64,000 bases of DNA from Bradyrhizobium sp. Its GTDB lineage: Bacteria; Pseudomonadota; Alphaproteobacteria; Rhizobiales; Xanthobacteraceae. This document shows positions 17,673 through 26,561 of this stretch, one piece after another. The stretch is taken from positions 1 through 64,000 of the forward strand of contig NZ_JACRMG010000029.1 of assembly GCF_016219575.1 (NCBI RefSeq), written 5' to 3'. The notes beneath the pieces were generated by a model. The model was not told the DNA's origin, made no database searches, and worked only from the letters and a program-made list of their open reading frames with translations. Numbering within the stretch: the first letter of the stretch is position 1; the number at the start of each line of letters is the position of its first letter. Position numbers and translations under genes: made by a program.

Positions 17673-17945
17673 ATGTGCCGCAACATCAAGACGCTGTTCA
17701 ACTTCGAGCCGCCGGCGACCCATGCTGAAATCCATGCCTCCGCGCTGCAGTTCGTGCGGAAGCTTTCCGGTTTCAATTCGCCGTCCCAGGCCAATGCCGA
17801 AGCATTCAATCGCGCTGTCTCCGAAGTCTCCGACAGTGCCCGGCGCTTGCTGGCGGCGCTGCAAACCAACGCGCCGGCACGCGACCGCGAGGTCGAGGCG
17901 GAAAAGGCGCGGGAACGCTCGCGGCTGCGATTTGGGCGTGGCTGA
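17673..17945 (+). CDS. DUF2277 domain protein
   Basis: A 90-residue cytoplasmic protein starting MCRNIKTLFNFEPPAT, the hallmark opening of DUF2277. The family sequence continues with EIHASALQFVRKLSGFNSPSQAN and SDSARRLLAAL, and the tail is basic. Members are common in actinobacteria and alphaproteobacteria and have no known activity. The ribosome site gggagagggt precedes the ATG closely. A longer open frame upstream exists but does not belong to the family. Confidence 0.9.
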   Translation: MCRNIKTLFNFEPPATHAEIHASALQFVRKLSGFNSPSQANAEAFNRAVSEVSDSARRLLAALQTNAPARDREVEAEKARERSRLRFGRG

Positions 17946-18032
17946 CCGTGCAGGCTGCGTGACCCGCCTCACGGTGGGGAACCCGGCGCCCCGGCACAAT
18001 GGCGGCAACAATCCGGCCATTGGAGCTGTGCC

Positions 18033-18230
18033 ATGCATCCCGAGACTCCCCTGAAAATCAGTTCGATCGCGTTCGCCATTCTCTGGACTGTCTGGATGGT
18101 GTGGTGGAGCGGCGCGTTCGATCCGGTCAATGTCGGCATCATGGCGGCCTGCGGCGGGCTGGCGGGCTGGCTCTGGTTCCGCGCCATGCGCTGGTATTTC
18201 CGCCGCGCCGGCCTGCTGCCGAAAGCGTGA
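18033..18230 (+). CDS. Small two-helix membrane protein
   Basis: A 65-residue protein with two hydrophobic helices (IAFAILWTVWMVWW and IMAACGGLAGWLWF) and basic ends. It is rich in tryptophan. No named family is recognised. The 87-base gap from the DUF2277 gene allows either co-transcription or its own promoter. The protein is convergent with the SDR gene, with only seven bases between the stops. Confidence 0.65.
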   Translation: MHPETPLKISSIAFAILWTVWMVWWSGAFDPVNVGIMAACGGLAGWLWFRAMRWYFRRAGLLPKA

Positions 18231-18237
18231 TCGCCTC

Positions 18238-19005
18238 TCACACCGTCAGATAGCCGCCGTCCGCCATCACGATCGACCCGGTGACGAAGCCGGCGAGATC
18301 GGAGGCGAGGAAGATCGCGGGTCCGACGATATCCTCCGGCTTGCCGGTGCGGCCGAGCGGCGTGTGGGCGAGGAAGGTGTTGACCAGCTCCGGATTGCTG
18401 GCGCGCACCTTTTCGTTGATAGCGGTCTCGATGAAGCCCGGGCCGATCGCATTGACGCGCACGCCGTCCTTGCCGAGCTCGGCGGCGAGCGCCTTGGTGA
18501 AGCCGAGCACGCCGTGCTTGGAGGCGGTATAGGCCGGCGAGCTTGGCGTCCGCAGATGCAGGAAGGACTGGATCGAGCCGATATTGACGATGCGGCCCTT
18601 GTTGGCGCGCAGCGAACCGAGGAACGCATGCGTGACGTTGAACACGCCGGTGAGGTTGATTGAGATGATGTTCTCCCAGTCGCGGATCACGGCGTCATCA
18701 GCGCCGGTCATGCCGTTGCGGCCGACGATACCGGCATTGTTGACGAGGATGGTGACCTTGCCGACCTTGTCGGCGACCTGCTTCGCCATCGCGATGCAGT
18801 CGTCCCGCTTCGTGACGTCGAGCGCGAAGCTCTCGGCCTTGCCGCCGGCGTTGAGGATCTGCTGCGCCGTCTCCGCCGCCGTATCCTTGTTGACGTCGAG
18901 CACCACCACGCGCGCGCCCTCCCGCGCATAGCCCAGCGCGATGGCGCGCCCGATGCCGGAGCCCGCTCCGGTGACGACGGCGATGTGATTGGCGAGCAGC
19001 GGCAT
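18238..19005 (-). CDS. SDR-family oxidoreductase
   Basis: A 255-residue classical short-chain dehydrogenase: cofactor loop TGAGSGIG at residues 12-19, NNAG at 89-92, catalytic S144, Y159 and K163 in the YTASK motif. The acidic residue D37 after the second strand (VVVLDVNK) suggests NAD(H) rather than NADP(H). The C-terminus ends ...VMADGGYLTV, as in 3-ketoacyl-ACP reductase-like members. The start at MPLLANH has a gagg ribosome site eight bases upstream. Substrate not determined. Confidence 0.92.
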   Translation of the reverse strand: MPLLANHIAVVTGAGSGIGRAIALGYAREGARVVVLDVNKDTAAETAQQILNAGGKAESFALDVTKRDDCIAMAKQVADKVGKVTILVNNAGIVGRNGMTGADDAVIRDWENIISINLTGVFNVTHAFLGSLRANKGRIVNIGSIQSFLHLRTPSSPAYTASKHGVLGFTKALAAELGKDGVRVNAIGPGFIETAINEKVRASNPELVNTFLAHTPLGRTGKPEDIVGPAIFLASDLAGFVTGSIVMADGGYLTV

Positions 19006-19115
19006 GAACGTTTCCTCACGGGTTATGGTTATTGCCGACAAGCTAGTTCAATTTGTTGGAAACCAAAACACGCTTCGTCGCTTGCGCGCATCCGCCATTC
19101 CGTTTTGGATGGGCC

Positions 19116-19601
19116 ATGGATCGGCATGTCGGCGAATGGAAGCATGCGGTGGACCGGTTCTGGCAGGCCGAAGGGCCTGACTGGACCGAGGTCGCGCATG
19201 TCATGGCCAGTATCGCTGCGACTGCCGGGGAGGCCGACCTGCGCCATGCCGCAACCCAGGCGCAGCCCTCCATCCGTAACGCCGCCGCCAATCCGCAGGA
19301 CCACATGACCCGCGTGGTGGCGCGGCGCCGGCTCGGCGTCGTCCGCGACGTCCTGCACGAACTGGTGACGCCGAAATTCGGCCGGCGCGGCACGGAGAGG
19401 GTGCCGACCGAGGACGAGCGCTTTCGCCAGATGCTGGGCCTGCCGCTCGACCGCCAGCTGGCCGCCACCGAAATCCACCAGGCGTTCCGCCGCAGCGCCA
19501 AGCGCATGCATCCCGATGCCGGCGGCGATGCGCATGCGTTCCTGGCGCTGTCCGCCGCGCGCGACGCGCTGATGCATCCCGGCAGCAAAAAGGGCGGATG
19601 A
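19116..19601 (+). CDS. J-domain-like protein
   Basis: A 161-residue protein whose C-terminal third (about residues 118-155) looks like a short J domain: an AFRRSAKRMHPDAGGDAHAF stretch with the essential HPD triplet, then a helix ALSAARDALM. J domains stimulate Hsp70 (DnaK) ATPase. The N-terminal two thirds have no recognised domain and may bind the client. The ATG at 19116 gives MDRHVGEW; a longer frame upstream begins at 19053 and cannot be excluded. The stop codon lies inside a hairpin shared with the convergent gene. Confidence 0.72.
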   Translation: MDRHVGEWKHAVDRFWQAEGPDWTEVAHVMASIAATAGEADLRHAATQAQPSIRNAAANPQDHMTRVVARRRLGVVRDVLHELVTPKFGRRGTERVPTEDERFRQMLGLPLDRQLAATEIHQAFRRSAKRMHPDAGGDAHAFLALSAARDALMHPGSKKGG

Positions 19602-19622
19602 CGTCGCCGCCGATCCGCCCTT
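19586..19622 (-). terminator. Hairpin with T-run for the minus strand
   Basis: AAGGGCGGAT and ATCCGCCCTT form a 10-bp stem around a 13-base loop. On the minus strand the stem is followed by five T residues, so it can end the transcript of the gene at 19648. It overlaps the stop codon of the J-domain-like gene. Confidence 0.65.
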
Positions 19623-19647
19623 CTCGTCAGAATTTCAACGCTGCGCG

Positions 19648-19902
19648 TCAGAGCTTGCAGACGCCCTTCTTCATCAGGCCGGCCTTGACCGCGAGCGCGG
19701 CATCGAAGGTCGGCACGGGCTTGCTCACCGCCTTGTAGTTCGACGGCACCGGCTTGGTCGGGACGCCGTTGTCCCAGATCTGGCAGAAATTGCTGCCGCT
19801 CCACTTGATGATGTGGAAGGGCGCCGCCTGCGCCGGGCCGGTCATGGCGACCGCGGAAAGCGCAAGGCTGGAAGCTGCACAAAGGGCGAAAACACGACGC
19901 AT
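19648..19902 (-). CDS. Small exported protein, unknown function
   Basis: An 84-residue protein with a signal peptide (MRRVFALCAASSLALSAVAM, cleavage probably after AQA). The mature part has two cysteines (FCQIW and GVCKL) and the basic, aromatic stretch FHIIKWSGSNF. The small size and the WSGSNFCQIWDNG segment recall rhizobial secreted hypotheticals. The start was chosen at the ATG giving the signal peptide, with a ggag site upstream. It ends before the hairpin at 19586. Confidence 0.75.
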   Translation of the reverse strand: MRRVFALCAASSLALSAVAMTGPAQAAPFHIIKWSGSNFCQIWDNGVPTKPVPSNYKAVSKPVPTFDAALAVKAGLMKKGVCKL

Positions 19903-20173
19903 GCTCAATGCTCCTTTTGGGAAAGATTGACCGGCCCTCCTTCGCATGGGGAATGCGGCGAGGGCGGGCGCCCATCCGATCGGACGATCCGGGCACTGTA
20001 TGAGTATGGCGAAACGGTGATCGGTTCAAATTGACGCAGCGCAAACTCGATCCTTGCCGCTCATGGCGGGTGATTTCGTCGCGCGGAAGGGCAGGCGGCT
20101 GGGCGCAATTGCCGCCGTGCGGGGATTGCCTTACGCTGCCGCTCCTGGTTGCAAATTGGGGCGGGGGATTGTC

Positions 20174-20518
20174 GTGGACGAAAAGCGTGTCGCAGCCTTC
20201 AACGCCCTGCCGCAACCTTCCGCCTGCCGCCTGATCGACTTCGACGACATCCAGGTCATTCCCGGCACCATCCTGCGCACCTATTTCCTGATCGTGAAGG
20301 GCACCAAACCCTGGGTCACCATGGATGTCGGCCTGCATCCGCTGCCCTACGCCACGCGGCCGGACTTCACCGGCATCGAGGTGGTCGGCTGCCAGAACGG
20401 CATCGGCCTGCCGCAGGCCGGCCCCTACAGCGCGGTGATCGAGTTCACCCATCTGATCGGCGTTAGAGGCATCGAGGTGATCGGCGCGACGATGCGGAAG
20501 AAGATCGAGATATCGTAG
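20174..20518 (+). CDS. Hypothetical protein, conserved-looking (114 aa)
   Basis: A 114-residue cytoplasmic protein with no signal peptide and no domain I can name. It is beta-rich, with the core VIPGTILRTYFLIVKGTKPW, and the repeated pattern GIEVVG/GIEVIG. The GTG at 20174 was chosen because a purine-rich gcggggga site lies five bases upstream; earlier in-frame ATGs extend the protein by 40 residues with poor character. It is separated from the RidA gene by a 363-base repeat mosaic. Confidence 0.65.
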   Translation: MDEKRVAAFNALPQPSACRLIDFDDIQVIPGTILRTYFLIVKGTKPWVTMDVGLHPLPYATRPDFTGIEVVGCQNGIGLPQAGPYSAVIEFTHLIGVRGIEVIGATMRKKIEIS

Positions 20519-20566
20519 GCGCAGTCCTTGCAACTGCAGGGCGATGTGGGGCCCACAGAACAGATG

Positions 20567-20695
20567 TCGCCCCGGCGCAGGCCGGGGCCCATAACCACAG
20601 GACTTCGCTGGTAGGACACGCTGGGGCTACAGCCTTCGCAAAACCACGTCTTGTGGTTATGGGTCCCGTATCGCGCTCGCTTGTACGGGACGACA
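20567..20695. repeat. palindromic repeat, family D (GCCCATAACCACA / TGTGGTTATGGG)
   Basis: CCCATAACCACAG on the left faces TTGTGGTTATGGG on the right across about 50 bases, with CCCCGGCGCAGGCCGGGGCC at the left end and CCGTA...TACGGGACGAC at the right end. Only one copy was seen in the window. It is the first block of the 20519-20881 repeat mosaic. Confidence 0.7.
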
Positions 20696-20752
20696 GCGGA
20701 GTTTGCTGATGCGGCATTGATACAGCCAACGGCATTCCCGCGGCACAAAGAA

Positions 20753-20783
20753 CGTGGATGCCCGGGACAAGCCCGGCCATGAC
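20753..20783. repeat. half copy of palindromic repeat family A
   Basis: ACGTGGATGCCCGGGACAAG followed by CCCGGCCATGAC equals the right half of the elements at 3241 and 15359. The left half is missing, so the copy is truncated, inside a mosaic with two other repeat types. Confidence 0.75.
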
Positions 20784-20803
20784 GAGCCCGCGGCGGGCAG
20801 TCC

Positions 20804-20885
20804 GTAGGATGGGTTGAGCGCAAGCGAAACCCATCGCTCTTGTTGCAGGCCATGATGGGTTTCGCCTGCGCTCAACCCATCCTAC
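20804..20885. repeat. long inverted repeat, family C (GTAGGATGGGTTGAGCGC...)
   Basis: GTAGGATGGGTTGAGCGCAA at the left end is the reverse complement of the right end (…GCGCTCAACCCATCCTAC), with about 32 paired bases on each side. The right end supplies the stop codon of the RidA gene at 20882. A degraded trace (GCGTAGGGTGGGTTAGG) is seen near 21915. Confidence 0.85.
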
Positions 20886-21265
20886 CCCTTCACCGCCGCC
20901 ACCGCCTCGATCTCGATCAGCATCGCCGGGTTCGGCAGCGCCACCACGACGCAGGTCGTGCGGGCCGGATACGGCGCGGGGCCAAAGGCCGACGCATAGA
21001 GCGCGTTCATCGGCGCGACATCGGAGGCGCGGGTCAGCAGCACGTTGACCTTGACGAGGTCGCGCATCGTGGCGCCGGCCTCGCCGAGGATGCGCTGGAT
21101 GTTGGTCACGACATTGGCGAACTGCGCCTCGAATTTCTCCGGCAGTGCGCCTTGCGCGTCGAAGCCGGGAATGCCGGAAATGAACAGCAGATCGCCGCTG
21201 CGCGCGGCAAACGACAGCGGCGGCGCCTTGATGCCCGGAGGAGCGGGGAAATGTTGGATGGCCAT
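20882..21265 (-). CDS. RidA/YjgF-family protein
   Basis: A 127-residue protein of the Rid group. The arginine that holds the substrate carboxylate is R102 in YPARTTCVVVALPNP, and E120 lies in LIEIEAVA, the usual family end. RidA enzymes hydrolyse reactive enamine/imine intermediates released by PLP enzymes. The stop codon TAG lies inside the terminal bases of the family C repeat, so the repeat has defined the last residue (the natural family tail is slightly longer or ends in similar place). The start MAIQHFP is preceded by an aggtgaacc-like site. Confidence 0.9.
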   Translation of the reverse strand: MAIQHFPAPPGIKAPPLSFAARSGDLLFISGIPGFDAQGALPEKFEAQFANVVTNIQRILGEAGATMRDLVKVNVLLTRASDVAPMNALYASAFGPAPYPARTTCVVVALPNPAMLIEIEAVAAVKG

Positions 21266-21469
21266 GGTTCACCTCATGCTGAACGAACGCCGGTTTCGCG
21301 GAAAGCCTAGCAAGATGCCGGCGGGCCGTGAAACCGGATTTGGGCCTCGGCTGCCTTCAAACCGCCGCGACGGCCGCGCATTTCTCGCTTCCTCGCCCCT
21401 GCGGTAGATTCGCGCCGTGATTCGCTCCGCTGCTCGCGCCGCACCGAAAAGCCATCCGGAGACCATCCC

Positions 21470-21904
21470 ATGAAGATCAAGTCCGCCTTCAGTGCCGCGT
21501 TGCTCGCGCTCGTTGTCGCCTTCGCCGGCGTCTCCTCCGCCCGCGCCGACGAGGGTTTCGTCACGCTGACCATCTACAAGGCCGGCTGGATCATCGGCGG
21601 CAGCGGCGGCTCCGGCGTGCTGCAATTCCGCGGCCGCAGCTATGGCCTCTCCACCGGCGGCCTCGACTACGGCCTGGTGTTCGGCGGCTCCAAGACCGTG
21701 CTGCGCGGCCGCGTCAGCAACATCAACCGCGCCTCCGACGTCGCCGGCGTCTACGGCGCCGCCGGTGCCGGCCTCGCCGTCGGCCGCGGCGCCCGCGCCA
21801 TCGTGCTGACCAACCAGAAGGGCGCGGTGCTGGAATTGACCGGGCACCAGGTCGGGCTGATGGCGAACGCGGATCTGAGCGGGCTGGCGATTACGATGAG
21901 GTGA
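21470..21904 (+). CDS. Exported DUF1134/EipA-like protein
   Basis: A 144-residue secreted protein with a signal peptide (cleavage after SSARA, residue about 25). The mature domain has the order GVLQFRGRSYGLSTGGL, NINRASDVAGVYGAAGAGLAVG and VLTNQKGAVLELTGHQVGL, which follows the pattern I know from DUF1134/EipA periplasmic proteins (envelope integrity in Brucella). Similarity is recognised by pattern only, so the family call is tentative. The ATG at 21470 has a weak purine-rich site. The 171-base gap downstream holds repeat fragments. Confidence 0.7.
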   Translation: MKIKSAFSAALLALVVAFAGVSSARADEGFVTLTIYKAGWIIGGSGGSGVLQFRGRSYGLSTGGLDYGLVFGGSKTVLRGRVSNINRASDVAGVYGAAGAGLAVGRGARAIVLTNQKGAVLELTGHQVGLMANADLSGLAITMR

Positions 21905-22045
21905 GGAGATTACGTGCGTAGGGTGGGTTAGGATGTTCATCAGAAAATCGATCAGTAACGACAAGACCTTCTTCGCTGCCGACCCCCACTCTAGTTGGGC
22001 GTACGTTTAGCAGGCATAAGCCGCCGCCGCCGGAGTTGAGGGGAC

Positions 22046-22071
22046 GGCGGATTACGCTGCGCTAATCCGCC
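22046..22071. repeat. short palindromic repeat GGCGGATTA...TAATCCGCC
   Basis: GGCGGATTACGCTGCGCTAA plus TCCGCC forms a 9-bp stem with a CGCTGCGC loop. This is a typical small rhizobial intergenic palindrome. It ends five bases before the stop codon of the AT-rich gene at 22076. Confidence 0.75.
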
Positions 22072-22075
22072 CTAC

Positions 22076-22606
22076 TTAGGGTGCCTTGGGTATGTTTAAT
22101 AGCTTTAGCTTGTCCATTATTTCTTCGAACAGGAGGTATTCTCCTCCTACAGCGTTGTCCCAGTCGATTCCTTGGAATTCCGGGTCTGAGCCGATCTCTA
22201 TATACGCGCGGTAACGACTAAGCTTCCGTAACGTATGATCAACTCGGGCAAACAAGGGCTCGCTGTCTTCAAGGCGAAGATTTTCTAACCGACTTACGAG
22301 GTCATGAGCCAATTCGTTCCTATGCTTTTTCAGTTCTTGGATTGTAGCTACGTCTTCAGCATCAAGAGCTTGCATGAAATCCTGAAGATACAGCAGGCAA
22401 GCCTCAAATTCGTTTTTGTGTCGAGAAAGCACGTCGTCTTGATAGGACTTGAACGGAAGTCCTTCGCCAAACGTCGTGTCCTGGTAGAATACTTTGATCG
22501 GCCAAACGATCATTCTCTGAACCAGTTCAAAAGCCAGCAACGTTAATCCAACATAGGCCAACACCTCGGCAACGTCGTGCTTGCCAAAGTGGCGAGAAGA
22601 CGACAA
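22076..22606 (-). CDS. AT-rich orphan with HEPN-like RX4H motif
   Basis: A 176-residue protein encoded by DNA that is visibly richer in A and T than its neighbours, with codons rare elsewhere in the window. Residues about 14-40 form a hydrophobic helix (VLAYVGLTLLAFELVQRMIVW), and residues 90-105 read KKHRNELAHDLV, with R96 and H101 spaced as in the RX4-6H motif of HEPN-domain ribonucleases. HEPN proteins include toxins and defence effectors, but similar RNELAH strings occur in non-nuclease proteins, so function is not assigned. No antitoxin-like partner was found beside it. A foreign origin is inferred from composition. Confidence 0.65.
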   Translation of the reverse strand: MSSSRHFGKHDVAEVLAYVGLTLLAFELVQRMIVWPIKVFYQDTTFGEGLPFKSYQDDVLSRHKNEFEACLLYLQDFMQALDAEDVATIQELKKHRNELAHDLVSRLENLRLEDSEPLFARVDHTLRKLSRYRAYIEIGSDPEFQGIDWDNAVGGEYLLFEEIMDKLKLLNIPKAP

Positions 22607-22627
22607 CGAAGATTTCGATCTATTGGA

Positions 22628-24526
<1,899 letters not shown>

Positions 24527-24620
24527 TTGATCCTCCGTTTTATTTCGTTGTCATTCCGGACGGGTTGGGCCGGACGCTAGAGCATGGTGTCGTTGTTTTC
24601 GTCGTTACGGGTTGTCGGGC

Positions 24621-24777
24621 CCCTCACCCTGAGGAGCGCGCCATTGGCGCGCGTCTCGAAGGGCGAGGCCACCAGCGGGGCCTTCATCCTTCGAGACGCG
24701 CGCATTGTTTGCACCGTTCGCGACGGCCTCGCTAACGCTCGGCCTGCTCGGGTGCGCGCGCTCCTCAGGATGAGGAA
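24621..24777. repeat. palindromic intergenic repeat, family B (long copy)
   Basis: CCCTCACCCTGAGGAGCGCG at the left, CATCCTTCGAGACGCGCGCA inside and GCTCCTCAGGATGAGG at the right match the copies at 2671 and 7554. It contains an extra segment (about 24705-24755) absent from the others. It lies between thiE and thiC, inside the thiamine gene block. Confidence 0.85.
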
Positions 24778-24789
24778 TTGAGGGTTGCA

Positions 24790-25398
24790 TCACGCAGCCT
24801 CCGATTTCTGGCCGAGCCATTGCCGCACCCGCGCGTCGGGGTCGGCGTTCTGGGTGACGTCGGAAACGACAGCGATGGAATCGGCACCGGCGGCGAAGAT
24901 TTCGGCCGCGTGCTCGAACTTGATGCCGCCGATGGCGACCAGCGGAATATTGCCGATGCGCTTCTTCCATTCCGTGATTTTTGCAATACCCTGCGGGGCG
25001 AAGCGCATCGATTTCAGCGTGGTCGGGAAAATCGGGCCGAGCGCGACGTAGTCGGGCCCGGCGGCGAGCGCGGTGGCGAGTTCCTCGTCGTCATGGGTGG
25101 AGATGCCGAGGGTGAGGCCGGCGGCGCGGATCGCCTTGAGGTCGGCGTCCGCCAGATCCTCCTGGCCGAGATGCAGATCGTGTGCCCGGGCTTCGATCGC
25201 CGCGCGCCAGTAGTCGTTGACCACGAGCCGCGTGCGTGTGCCCCTGATGACGGCGAGTGCTTCCCTGACGATCGCGAGCGCCTGCGCGTCGTCGAGATTT
25301 TTCGCGCGCAATTGAATCGTGCCGACGCCGAGTTTCGTCAGGTGCGCGACCCAGGCGACGCTGTCGACGACAGGATAGAATCGATCAGGATACGGCAT
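24790..25398 (-). CDS. thiE: Thiamine phosphate synthase ThiE
   Basis: A 202-residue TIM-barrel enzyme that joins HMP-PP and the thiazole phosphate to give thiamine phosphate. Family motifs seen: GTIQLRAKNL, RLVVNDYW, HLGQEDL, GISTHDDEEL, DYVALGPIFPTTLKS and VAIGGIKFEHA. The N-terminus is slightly shorter than the E. coli type but complete. It overlaps thiG by 14 bases, which argues for translational coupling. The C-terminus ends QWLGQKSEAA. Confidence 0.95.
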   Translation of the reverse strand: MPYPDRFYPVVDSVAWVAHLTKLGVGTIQLRAKNLDDAQALAIVREALAVIRGTRTRLVVNDYWRAAIEARAHDLHLGQEDLADADLKAIRAAGLTLGISTHDDEELATALAAGPDYVALGPIFPTTLKSMRFAPQGIAKITEWKKRIGNIPLVAIGGIKFEHAAEIFAAGADSIAVVSDVTQNADPDARVRQWLGQKSEAA

Positions 25399-26167
25399 GC
25401 CAGAACGGAGTCCCGATTACAGGGGTTGAGGGCGAGGCGAAGTCGCGGGCTTCCATCAGGCCCGCTTCGAACGCGGTGCGGCCGGCGTCGACGCCTGATC
25501 GAAAGGCCTTCGCCATCGCGACGGGATCGGCGGCTTTCGCAATCGCGGTGTTGAGCAGCACGGCGTCGTAGCCGAGCTCCAGCGCTTCGGCCGCGTGCGA
25601 GGGCGCCCCTAAGCCGGCATCGACCACCAGCGTGATATCAGGCAAGCGGTCGCGCAGCAGCTTCAGCGCATCGCGGTTGATGATGCCCTTTGCGCTGCCG
25701 ATCGGAGCCGCCCAAGGCATCACGACCTTGCAGCCGGCATCGACCAGCCGCGTGGCGATGGAAAGGTCTTCCGTGCAATAGGGGAATACTTCAAAGCCGT
25801 CCTTGACCAGGATGCCGGCCGCTTCGACGAGGCCGACGACATCCGGCTGCAGCGTGTCGTTGTCGGCGATCACCTCGAGCTTGATCCAGGAAGTGCCGAA
25901 CAATTCGCGCGCCAGCTTTGCCGTGGTCACGGCCTCGCGCACGCTGCGGCAGCCGGCGGTGTTGGGCAGTACCGTCACATCAAGCTCGCGGATCAGCGAC
26001 CAGAACGCATCGCCGGTCTTGCCGCCGGCGGCTTCCCGCCGCAGCGACACCGTGACGATGTTGGCGCCTGAGCTGCGGATCGCCGCCTGCATGATCGCGG
26101 GCGAAGGATACAGCGCCGAGCCGATCAGGAGGCGGGAGGAGAAGGTTTTGCCGTAGAAGTTGACCAC
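25385..26167 (-). CDS. thiG: Thiazole synthase ThiG
   Basis: A 260-residue TIM-barrel enzyme that builds the thiazole phosphate from deoxyxylulose 5-phosphate, the ThiS thiocarboxylate and an iminoglycine. The Schiff-base lysine is K96 in WIKLEVI, at the position known from Bacillus ThiG. Other landmarks are SRLLIGSALYPS, VLPNTAGCRS, PYCTEDL and VMPWAAPIGSAKG. The gap to thiS upstream (26168-26363) is filled by a palindromic repeat. The iminoglycine would come from ThiO, encoded in the same block. Confidence 0.96.
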   Translation of the reverse strand: MVNFYGKTFSSRLLIGSALYPSPAIMQAAIRSSGANIVTVSLRREAAGGKTGDAFWSLIRELDVTVLPNTAGCRSVREAVTTAKLARELFGTSWIKLEVIADNDTLQPDVVGLVEAAGILVKDGFEVFPYCTEDLSIATRLVDAGCKVVMPWAAPIGSAKGIINRDALKLLRDRLPDITLVVDAGLGAPSHAAEALELGYDAVLLNTAIAKAADPVAMAKAFRSGVDAGRTAFEAGLMEARDFASPSTPVIGTPFWHAVS

Positions 26168-26190
26168 TATGCGTCTCCCCGAGTTCGGTC

Positions 26191-26338
26191 TGCTCCCTCG
26201 CCCCGCCCTTCGCGGGGAGAGGGTTGGGGTGAGGGGCTGCTGCCGCGATGACCGTGAGAGTTGGACTCGCGGAGAGTCCCCCTCACCCGATCGCTTCGCG
26301 ATCGACCTCTCCCCGCAAGCGGGGCGAGGTGAGGGGAG
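26191..26338. repeat. palindromic repeat (CCTCGCCCCGC / GCGGGGAGAGG) inside the thi block
   Basis: Two hairpins (CCCCGCCCTTCGCGGGG and CTCTCCCCGCAAGCGGGGCG) plus GGGGTGAGGGG/CCCCTCACCC arms make an imperfect long palindrome between thiS and thiG. The core matches the shorter hairpin at 4211-4242. Confidence 0.75.
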
Positions 26339-26363
26339 TTTGTGGCGCCGTTCATGCCCATCA

Positions 26364-26561
26364 TCACCCTCCCTGCCGCGGCGTGATGATCTCGATCTCG
26401 TCGCCGGCTTTCAGCATGGTCTCGGCCCAGCGGCTCTTCGGCACCACGTCGAAATTGAGCGCGATGGCGAAATGCGTGCCCTCGTATTCGAGCTCGCTGA
26501 GCAGCGCATCGACGCGCGAGGCCGCCACTTCCCGCTGCTCGCCATTGACGATCACCTGCAT
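26364..26561 (-). CDS. thiS: Sulfur carrier protein ThiS
   Basis: A 65-residue ubiquitin-like carrier that ends in the essential GlyGly (ITPRQGG). It is adenylated and thiocarboxylated at this end and gives sulfur to the thiazole ring made by ThiG. The start MQVIVNGEQREV is standard. It overlaps the end of thiO by ten bases, so the two are co-translated. Its activating enzyme ThiF is not in the window. Confidence 0.95.
   Translation of the reverse strand: MQVIVNGEQREVAASRVDALLSELEYEGTHFAIALNFDVVPKSRWAETMLKAGDEIEIITPRQGG

Noticed and set aside
24527..24620. A second TPP riboswitch before thiC
   Set aside because: Neither CTGAGA nor the ACCTGATC block is present in the stretch upstream of thiC; only a normal ribosome site was seen.
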